From: Chrysochromulina tobinii
Taxonomy: Eukaryota; Haptophyta; Prymnesiales; Chrysochromulinaceae
Assembly: GCA_001275005.1 (NCBI GenBank)
Contig: JWZX01001537.1
Location: 1 to 33,674 of the forward strand
Direction: 5' to 3'
DNA: 33,674 bases
This document shows positions 26,006-33,674 of the stretch, one piece after another. The translations under genes were made by a program, and so were the position numbers. The notes under the pieces were generated by a model, which was not told the DNA's origin, ran no database searches, and worked only from the letters and a program-made list of their open reading frames with translations. How positions within the stretch are numbered: position 1 is the stretch's first letter; every line of letters starts with the position of its first letter.

Positions 26006-26965
26006 TGTGTCCGAGTCCGGATTTGGGACCTTTCAAAGAATCCATATTAGGGAACAAATTAGGAAGGTCCCAATTAAATGTGACAGGAGACTCTGACTTT
26101 CTGAAGAAGTAGACGGATGATGGATGCACCGTCGATGAGCGTGTGAAGCGCACGCTCGCGAGACACCGGAACAGGTCGGTGTAGGTGAAGGAAGCCTTCG
26201 CACAACGAAACGAACAACCCCAGCACCGATACAGCGCTTCCGGAAACTAGGGCCGCGCTGGGAACCTATACGCTCGAGGACCGCGCTCAGACGCACGCCT
26301 CGCCCCGGCTTTTGGAAATCTTATTCGCAGGTCTGTCGAAATCACACACCCACCTGCGAAGTCACAAGACCCCTCAAACCCTAATGTGGGATGACCCGCA
26401 GCTGGGACGACCCAGTCAAAACTAAACTCGGGACAACCTACCCAAACTGGGACAGCCCACCGAAACGCGTCCCCAATGGAAGAGGTACTCCACTGCACCG
26501 CGGAGCGCCGGCGGGCGGGTGAAACTATAACATGCGTGCAACGTGCATGCACAACCAAATCACCAGGGGCCTCACACTATCCTTTAGCAAGAAGCAACCG
26601 GGAAAAAATTGGGATGGACTCGCGATAGACCTTCCCTAGATGCGGAAGGGGCGCGCGACGGCCGCTCACGACGAGGCGAAAACCAAGACATTTCGAACTA
26701 TCGCGAGGTCTATCGCGAGTTCTGGCAAGGGGGTGGGAAATGCAAGGACCAGGCGACTAGAAACTCTATACACAATTGGAAAAGCGACGCGCGTTGGTCT
26801 CTTGCGCTCTGCCTCTGGCTCGCACGACGCTGTCGCCGGGTCGCGAACTGGCCAGGTTCGGGTTATAGACAGCCCAGAACCCACCAAAACCAGACACAGT
26901 GCGCTTTCATCGGAGACGGCTATGCCAAGCCGTCAGCTTGAGCTTGAAGATGCGGTCCGCAATGT
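26006..26965. other. spacer with inverted repeats, no gene seen
   Basis: This 960-bp region lies between two tandem minus-strand genes, so it holds the 3' UTR of the MAP kinase and the promoter of the sulfotransferase-like gene. It contains a 10-bp inverted repeat (26023-26032 and 26064-26073), four degenerate GGGACnACC motifs (26387-26460) and a 14-bp inverted repeat (26619-26632 and 26706-26719). Open frames show no recognisable protein. Confidence 0.45.
26619..26719. repeat. 14-bp inverted repeat with nested direct repeat
   Basis: CTCGCGATAGACCT (26619-26632) is the exact reverse complement of AGGTCTATCGCGAG (26706-26719). CTATCGCGAG is also repeated directly at 26698-26707 and 26710-26719. 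The arms are separated by 73 bp. Confidence 0.75.
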
Positions 26966-28265
26966 TCAAGAATCGAGCTGCATCGGATCATCATCTCGAG
27001 TCTGACGCGAGTCTGATGGAGGAGGTGGTTCGCTGATGATTACAGATTTGCATGTCAACAACTGGCCTGCTAGGCCAGCTTCGTCCGCAACGGCCGAAGA
27101 GGAACTGCTTGGGAACTCGGGGTGGAACGCCAACATCTCCTTGGTGACGAGCTCGTGCAAAACCTGCTTGTTGAGAGCCATACGTTCGAATTCGAAGCTG
27201 AACTCGGCATGCGCAAGCGGCTCGTCGGAAGGGTCGTGCAAAGACGCGAGGTACGGCTGGGTGAGCGCATCTTCGACAGTGATGCGCTTTGTAGGCGAAA
27301 AGGTGAGCATGCGCTGCAGCAAATCGACAGCCACTGGGTTGGCGTTCGGATATATGCGTTGAGGCGGGATAGGCGGCTTAAAGGGCAGGCTGCTGATGTA
27401 ACGGCGCGCCTTTTCGGACTCGATCGAATCTACATCCTCAGCGTCTGGAGTCCCAATGACATCGGTGATCAGGTTGAGCTGATGGATGTAGTCCTTACCC
27501 GGAAAGAGCGCCTTCCTACCGAGCAGCTCGGCAAATATGCAGCCAACCGACCAAACGTCGATAGCTTTCGTGTACTCCTTCCATGACAGCATAATCTCAG
27601 GCGCGCGATACCACCGTGTTGCCACGTACTCGGTCATGAAACCCGCGTGGTTCTCTTCCGGGTGCGCCACACGCGCCAAGCCAAAGTCGCAAACCTTGAG
27701 GTCGCAATTGCCGTTGAGAAGCAGATTTGAGGGCTTGAGATCACGATGGAGCACATGTGCCGAATGAATGTACTTGAGCGCCCGCAGGATCTGGTAGAGG
27801 AAGTACTGGCAATGGTCGTCTGTGAGTGGCTGAGGCGAGCAGATTATCTGGTGCAGATCAGTGTCCATGAGCTCCGATACGATGTACACGTCTTCAAACT
27901 TGTCTGGAGCAACAGGAGGCAAGATGTCCCTGATGCGAATCACATTCTCATGATTGAAATGGCGCAGGATCTTCACCTCGCGTAGAGTCCTTTTTGTGTC
28001 GGTGAGGTGCTCGAATGCCTTGTTGATCTTCTTGATAGCGACCTTTTCGCCCGTGCGATTGTCCATGGCAGAGCACACGACGCCATATGCACCTGAGCCG
28101 ATGGGCTTGATGAGTGTGTAGCGTGCGTCAACATCAAATCGCGTGCCTACAGTATTTGTGCACTGTTATCGTCGGAGCGAGCTGTCGAGTGTGGCGTGTG
28201 GACAGTCAAGTGCACTGGCTCAACTCACCGCAAACAATGAACGAGTTCAGGTCGCCGAAGGACAT
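26966..28265 (-). CDS. ERK-type MAP kinase (TEY)
   Basis: Exons are 28229-28265 and 26966-28146, 405 aa. The N-terminus comes from a short first exon ([12 protein letters not shown]) spliced in phase 1 to [24 protein letters not shown]; without it the open frame has no ATG before the glycine loop. Kinase residues are all present: GSGAYGVV (29-36), Lys51 in [13 protein letters not shown] (146-153), DFG (166-168), TEY (184-186) and RWYRAPE (190-196). A MAPK insert and a conserved C-lobe ([14 protein letters not shown]) follow. The length and TEY loop are typical of ERK1/2-like and plant group A-C MAPKs. It acts downstream of a MAPKK in stress or growth signalling; the specific pathway is unknown. 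The C-terminus is Ser/Pro/Asp-rich. Confidence 0.92.
28147..28228 (-). other. conventional intron of the TEY MAP kinase
   Basis: This is an 82-nt intron with consensus donor GTGAGT at 28228 and acceptor CTGTAG ending at 28147, phase 1. It shows no flanking exon duplication and no family A or B core, so it is a useful control for the introner-like introns. A stop codon within it closes the unspliced frame. Confidence 0.75.
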
Positions 28266-29765
28266 GGCGACCCCGACGTCGAAGGCTGGGCACAGGAATG
28301 GCACGTTTCAATCAGTCGCGGGTGTAGAGGATGACGGTGCCTTACGTGGGTAAGGCACGAAGGGCATCGCGAGCATTGTGGAAAGGCGAGCGCACATGAA
28401 TGCTGAGAGACGCCCAAAGTTACGCAGCTGTGAACTCAACGTGAAAGCGACACCATTTCTCTTTCAGTTTCCCACTTTTGGGTTGTGTCCTTTTGAGTGC
28501 GCCATGTGGTGACCCCTAGGCCCTATCCTCGTTATCTCGCTTCTCTCGACCGTTATTCGATATGGCTTCCCTTCCGGGAATAAGGGAATGGCTTTGAACC
28601 TGGGGCAATCCACGTTGGACTTAGCCCCGCTTCAGCTATCCCAAATATCACTATGTCACGCGACTGTCGTCTGTAGGTCCCTCAAACACCCAAGTTTGGC
28701 AGCGTCATGGCTTTTGAAGACCGCATCGTGTCTGATGTCTGCTGTCTCAGCATCCTCGTGCTCGACTCTCGCGCTTGTGCTCATGCGGCTTGGTTTGATT
28801 GTTCTGCCCTGATCCGTCTCGGATACGTCTCGGACTGGTGCTTCCTACTCGCCTCACTCACCTTGCAGCTAAGCACGCGCGCCTCGTCCTCGGCGCGCCG
28901 CGCAGCCCTAGGCTGATCTTCCTTCTCTGTAGACATCAGCCTCTAGAGTGATTGAGGTGTTACGGTAGCCGCACGGGGCGAAGGATGAGTCGTCAAGGTC
29001 CGGGACGCTCACCTTCAATATTACTCACGCATCTGAACGCGGCGTGGCCGCGAGAAAAAGTCGAGTGGGGTCCCGCATTGCGGGAGTTCGAAAATTTTGT
29101 CGGATCTCGTTTCACGCCGGCGTGCAACACGTCTACCACGGCATTGTACGTCTAGGATTTATTTCCCGCTTTTTAGCCCGCCCAGCAGCAAGCGCGGGCA
29201 CGGCGACGCGTGCGCGAGCGCTGGCGGCGTGCGGACGGCGACGCTCGCTAGCCGGCCCTTGAGAGAAGGCCGCGCGCCAGCCGTGAGGGTCCGCCGTGGG
29301 CGTTTGGGACCGGTCAAACGAGTATTGTACCGGCCTCGTACATGCTTGGGCCGGAGGTACACGCATCAGTAACATGTGTAGGCTTTACTAACGACCCGCA
29401 TTCAATCATTTGTCGGAAAGCGACGCGCTTGCGTTTCACCCTGGCATGCAACACGTCGGTAAAGAGTTAACTTTTTACGGATTTAGCATTTACGGCACGA
29501 CCTGCCGATCCCAGACGTGTGAGGTGTGTCAAGTCACAAGTCTGCGGTGGGTCACCAAAAGCAAACTTTCCTATCTATACGTAATTCCTACGCGCTACGG
29601 AGCGTATATGCTTGTATATGAGTACCGAGACTACATCAACTGACGATAAGGAGGTTTACACCGCCGCCCTCTGTCCCTACCGTAGCGACGCGATGAATCA
29701 CTCCATCGCTGACGTTCCGCGTGGAGATCTTCGGAGGTTCTTCAAGCAGAAGCCCGATAGTCAAC
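28266..29765. other. 1.5-kb spacer, no gene recognised
   Basis: This is the longest gap in the window, between the MAP kinase start and the TTLL 3' end. It contains a 9-bp-stem hairpin (28337-28358) and two copies of a 26-bp segment (29108-29133 and 29432-29457, 23 of 26 identical) including TGCAACACGTC. Small open frames have no recognisable homology. Confidence 0.45.
28337..28358. repeat. perfect hairpin upstream of the MAP kinase
   Basis: GTGCCTTAC and GTAAGGCAC flank a 4-nt loop GTGG. It sits about 70 bp upstream of the predicted start of the TEY kinase, so it could lie in its 5' UTR or promoter. Confidence 0.7.
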
Positions 29766-32700
29766 TCAGAGCGAGCGGGTCGGCGCCCGCACACGGAGCG
29801 GCAGCGTATGCAGTCGCGCGCCCTGCAGTGCATGCACAGCAACGGCGTCTTGCTTTGCGATCGTCGCTGCGGGCGTTCGCGCGCCGACCACGCTGTCTCG
29901 CGCTGCTGGGGCATGTGAGACCTGCTCGGACAAGCCCAGAGAAAAGCCGCACGCTGGCGGCGTGCAGCGGCGGCGCTCGGGTGCTGCGCCGATGCTACCC
30001 TGACGCCGAGAGACCCACCATGGGTCCGGGTGAGGTTGCAGCTGCGCAGTCGTGTGCGGCATGCCGCTGCGGGACTGCCCGCCATGCCCACCTGCGCCGC
30101 CTCCGCCGCTGCCACCACGATCGCCACTTGCCCCTAGGGAGGCCTGGGCACCTGAAGAGGAGCCCACGCACCTGCTAACGGACCGACCATCGCCATCTGT
30201 GTAACCCTCGGCAGTGGCCACGACGCCCTCAGCACAAGTCGGATGCTGCGGCTCACCCCCGTGCATGGCGTGCGTACAGGAGGGACTGCCCGCGGCAGGG
30301 TGCGAGCGGCCACGACCACCTGCCCACGCGGGGGCAACGGACGCTCGGCTGGCGTCGGTGCCAGCGGAGTATCCCCGTTCTCGAACAGTGGCACTCAGGT
30401 GAGCAGGACCTGCGAGCGTGCTGCGGCCGGCAAACCAGCTGATGGCGCCGTGGGACCCGCACCGACTCGATGGCGAGCTTGCGCCTGCGCCTGCACAGCC
30501 CTCGCCACTGCCGATGACGCTACTGATACCGCCACTGTAACCATTGCTGGTGCCGGCACTGCCTTCAACTCCAGCTTTCTCACTAGGACCGCTGCCTTTG
30601 GTGATGATGCCGCTTCCGCCTCCGCTGACAACACTGGCCATGCTCAGCGCGTCGCCGACGTCGCCACAGGCAGCTGAATTGCCGGCCGCGGCACTCAATC
30701 GGGAGCCCTGAGCGTGGCCTCCCATACCCTTCGCAGCCGGAGCCAAAGGGCTGCTGCCACCACGTCGGCGGGCCTCCAATTGGTCCACGCGCGTCAACAG
30801 TTCAAGGCGCGCGGCGCCCGCAGCACTGCAGCTCATGGCATAAAAGGCACTGCTGCCACCACAACTTAGACCGCTGCCGAGGAAAGGCGAGCAGCCCACC
30901 AGCATGTCTCCAGCGCCCACCCCTCCGCCAGCAGCGGTCACTGGGTGGCCGGCTGAGTGACCAACCTCCTCTTGACACTGGCGGCGTGAGATGGCACTAA
31001 CTTCGTGTATGGACGGACAGCGCCAGTGCAGTCCATAGCCACAAGTGCATGGCTCAGAGGAAGGCGCGCATCCAACTGCCCCCATGTGACCGAGGGACGC
31101 GCCTACAACAGTGGGTGTGGCGCACGCGCCATTGCTGTCCTCGTGCGGCCTTACGTTGCACAGTGTGAAGAAGGAAGGGTGCATCAACCGGGAAAACGGG
31201 TTGCGTGCGGTGTCCATGGGTATTGACGAGGCGTCGCCTCCACACGCAGGAAGGCTTGCCATCGAGAACGGCGCGGCTTGTGCGCACACGGCGCAACCTG
31301 GGCCAGCACTGCAGGCGGCGCAATCGGTCGAGCCGCTGCCGGCGGTTCCAATGGCCGCATTTGATGCCGGCAAACCGAGAAAGCAGGCTGCGGCCGCGAT
31401 GGCAGCGGTCGCTTTGTCGTCTGCATTCGCTATCGCCGCCTCAGACGGCGATTCGCGGCCTGCCCCCGTCGGCACCGTGCTATCATTCGAGCTGCTTACG
31501 CTCGACACATCCGGTGACGAACCTGGTGCCGCCACGCTGCCGGATCCCAGTCCCGCGCTCACGGCCGCAGCGGCGGCCGCCTGCAGCTTCTTCAGTGCTC
31601 TACTCGCTGGCTTGGAAGCATCCACCTTGGCACTAGTCGCGTTCTGCTGCGCCACAGTGCGCCGGTTGGTGGCGGTCCGACCGAAGAGGGTCTGGGCGGT
31701 GTTGAGAACGCGATCGTAGCATTGAGCACGTATGGGCTCCTCGTCAGGGTAGATGCGCTCAAAGTTGCCGAGCACCTGAATGGGGCAAGGTAGTAAGGTT
31801 AGGAGGAGCAATTTTGTCAACGGTCATCAGTCTTGAACATGTCCTCACCTGTTCCTCATGCTTGGTCATGGCGGTCTGGGCGATCTCCTGCTGTTGCCTG
31901 CGCAGCCTCTCACGCTCCTCGAGTGACAGCTTGGGCCCAGCGGTGCCACGCACCTAGGCAGCCAGAGAGGTGGTGCAGCGACGATTAGTGAAGGAGTTGA
32001 GAGGAATAGCCGTGTGAGAGGGGCGAAAAGGACCAGGAAGATGAAAAGGAAATGGCGTTTGCACCTGCTGCATCCGCTGCTGCCGCGCCAGCTGTTGTTC
32101 CTGCTTGAACTTCTTCTTGTGATATGCTTGCAAGTGAATCAGGCGCATCGTGTTGCGCAGCAGCTCGAGCTTGATCTTCTGATCGAGCTGCGAGCCGCAA
32201 GAGAACGACGGAGCGTGATTCACCTCAAGCAGCCACGGCTTCCCCTTTCGATCCAAGATCACGTCAAATCCGAGAATTTCGAAGCACGAGAAACCAACAT
32301 TGTCATCACCGAGCAGCGAGTGATACACGTGCGCGAGGTGGGGCTGGACAGATAGCAAAGTCTTCACAATCAACTGCTTGATCTGGGCCCAGATGCGCTC
32401 CGTCGCATAACCCACCTGCTTCAGCCAAGCGAAAAGAGACGAGACCGAGCGCTTGTGGCCACCATCGCCACCCTCGTCGATAGTGAACTCCTCGTGGTGC
32501 TTATTGATCGCAAAGTTTGTTAGGTGCATATACGCGTCGTCAAGATTGGACTCGTTGGGATGCTATGTCAAGTCAAGCCAACGGGAACACGCGGGTGGTT
32601 ATCGAAGGGAATAAAATGGGTTTGGTAAGGACAGGGCCACAGAGTTCTCGACCAGCGCCGCGTCAGCCGCTCACCCGGTAGCGCTCCGTACAGAAGCGCG

Positions 32701-33640
32701 CGAGGCCCTCCTTGAACAGAAGGATGCGCATCGGCGAGCACGAGAGCACGAGCACATATAGCCGAAGGTCGAACTTGTATCCGTCGACAAGCAGCGGCGT
32801 TTGCAGGTATTGTTGAGCGATCATTCCGTCCGCCTCCACGACGTCATCAAGGTGCTTCGTGAGGAAGATACCCTTCCCCTGGCATCCCGCATCCGGCTTG
32901 ACGATTAGAGTGGGCTTTCGCTTCTGCGCAGGATGTCGCCAAGGGTAACGCGTGGGATTTGAGGGTCGGATGAGCGGTTCAAGATACGCAGAGATTCCTC
33001 GGCCACACGCGCACGCCGCAACGGCAGCGGGAGGGCAGAAGACAGCAGCGCGTGCCTGCGACTGGAACCATGATTTGAGGGGCTCGGCCTCGCCAGGAAG
33101 GATGAACGTGGGTGGAACAAAACCGAATTCTCCTGGCATCTGCTTCGCAATTCGGTTGAGGTTTTTGGCGAGAAGATTTTTTTTGGCAAGCTCTGACATA
33201 CCGGGGAAATGGTTGACCTTTTGGTATTTGTTCAGCTGCGCGATTGTGTCGAAAGGCACGTAAGAGTCATTCCAAAGCAGGTTGAACTCCTCATGCTCAT
33301 CGGTAGTGCATCGCCAGCCAAGGCCACGCGCCGCCTGTGCAACGACGTCGTACTTGCAGGAAACGACGGATACTACCACACGCCGGTGGTTCTTCTTGCG
33401 AGTTCGCCGCACTTTCTTGCCATGGCGCAAGGTGGACGTGGACAAAGCATCATCATCGTCCGATTCGCCTGGTACTTGCTCATGAAGCGCACCATCCTCG
33501 TAAAAGGTAAGAGAAGTCTCGGTGCCTGCTGATTCAAAAAACGACGGGCCTGTCGACGGCGTCGGCACGCCCTTGGGCTGCTGCTCGTCCTCCTCAGAGT
33601 CGGCGTCGACTGTCTCCGCGGCGGCGGGTCGAGTTGGCAT
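29766..33640 (-). CDS. tubulin tyrosine ligase-like polyglutamylase (TTLL), long C-terminal tail
   Basis: Exons are 33640-32675, 32562-32065, 31953-31849 and 31775-29766, all phase 0, about 1192 aa. The start is ATG 33640, but the frame is open to the window edge, so more N-terminus is possible. TTLL landmarks in order: KYDVVAQAA (96-104), NHFPGM (143-148), KPDAGCQGKGIF (248-259, ATP-grasp), DLRLYVLV (291-298), YMHLTNFAINK (333-343), and CFEILGFDVILDRKGKPWLL followed by EVN. The pattern is closest to TTLL4/6-type glutamylases, which add glutamates to axonemal tubulin. A basic helical segment (KKKFKQEQQLARQQR) resembles the microtubule-binding extension. The last exon adds over 600 residues rich in Ser, Gly and Ala with scattered Cys; further introns could hide there. 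An insert at about 196-239 may be an unspliced intron. Confidence 0.88.
31776..31848 (-). other. TTLL intron 3
   Basis: This is a 73-nt intron with donor CAG/GTGAGGAC at 31848 and acceptor CCATTCAG ending at 31776, phase 0. It joins TKHEEQ to VLGNFERIYPDEEP. No flanking duplication beyond GTG. Confidence 0.7.
31954..32064 (-). other. TTLL intron 2
   Basis: This is a 111-nt intron with donor CAG/GTGCAA at 32064 and a pyrimidine-rich 3' part ending TGCCTAG at 31954, phase 0. It joins RMQQ to VRGTAGPKLSLEE. Only GTGC is shared between intron and exon starts. Confidence 0.7.
32563..32674 (-). other. TTLL intron 1
   Basis: This is a 112-nt intron with donor CGG/GTGAGC at 32674 and acceptor GACATAG ending at 32563, phase 0. 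It joins ARFCTERYR to HPNESNLDDAYMHLTN, the expected TTLL order. No flanking duplication. Confidence 0.7.
32924..33055 (-). other. candidate in-frame GC-AG intron in TTLL
   Basis: This is a 132-nt open segment with a CAG/GCACGC start and a GCGCAG end. Removing it deletes a 44-residue Ala/Pro/Cys insert between LPGEAEPLKSWFQSQ and KRKPTLIVKPD, giving the spacing seen in TTLL family members. The GC donor lacks the usual strong GCAAGT, so this is tentative. Confidence 0.3.
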
Positions 33641-33674
33641 GTTCACGGGGGCCACCGGAGAGGGGTGGGGGGTG

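Noticed and set aside
24704-26050. 448-codon open frame on the plus strand
   Set aside because: It is antisense to the sulfotransferase-like gene, very Arg/His-rich, and contains no recognisable motif. The minus-strand frame has a signal peptide and structured Cys-containing segments.
26609-27005. Overlapping 110- and 121-codon plus-strand open frames
   Set aside because: They cross the inverted repeat, run into the 3' end of the MAP kinase, and resemble no protein.
29075-29110. tRNA-like GTTCGAAA segment
   Set aside because: The flanking bases do not form the T-arm stem, and no acceptor or anticodon arms can be drawn around it.

Overview
This is a GC-rich eukaryotic nuclear segment with about fifteen protein genes, most separated by a few hundred bases, and short spliceosomal introns (69-112 nt). 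The gene set points to a flagellated unicellular alga with a secondary plastid, and a haptophyte or similar alga is my best guess. It includes an organellar-type EngB GTPase behind a signal-peptide-like leader, a TTLL tubulin polyglutamylase, a GT29 sialyltransferase-like enzyme, a microbial rhodopsin and MAP kinases. No rRNA, tRNA or prokaryotic operon structure was recognised.

Layout, left to right: a minus-strand AMN1/F-box-type leucine-rich-repeat gene running off the left edge (1-1823); a coiled-coil protein of unknown function (2077-4263, +); an SLC43-like major-facilitator transporter with a repeat-filled loop (4517-6964, +); a TIGR04282/DUF2064-type glycosyltransferase (7197-8069, +); EngB (8808-9518, -); a divergent microbial rhodopsin (9955-10926, +); a fatty-acid-hydroxylase/sterol-desaturase family enzyme (11200-13111, +); a MAP kinase with a TRY activation motif (13354-15264, +); a double GST_N/thioredoxin-like protein (15886-16731, -); an EF-hand protein (17232-19157, +); an ABCG half-transporter (19680-21845, +); then four minus-strand genes: a GT29 enzyme (22414-23580), a secreted sulfotransferase-like protein (24482-26005), a TEY MAP kinase (26966-28265) and a TTLL tubulin glutamylase (29766-33640).

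The most interesting feature is in the introns. Six introns in four unrelated genes have the anatomy of introner elements. In each, a stretch of exon sequence (about 7-30 bp, often identical) occurs twice, once at one end of the intron and once in the adjacent exon. One splice site comes from the duplicated target and the other from the inserted core. The cores fall into two families. Family A (AMN1-like gene and both well-defined transporter introns) shares a GCATGCAAGTGCTCAC-like block followed by a pyrimidine-rich CCCACAG end. Family B (hydroxylase and both ABCG introns) is an array of about 10-bp units built on CTGAT, which resembles a branch-point motif. The MAP kinase intron and the three TTLL introns lack this duplication and serve as internal controls.

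I see no operon-like functional unit. The genes read as ordinary single eukaryotic loci, although some neighbours are thematically related (GT29 beside a sulfotransferase-like protein; a rhodopsin beside a membrane di-iron hydroxylase).
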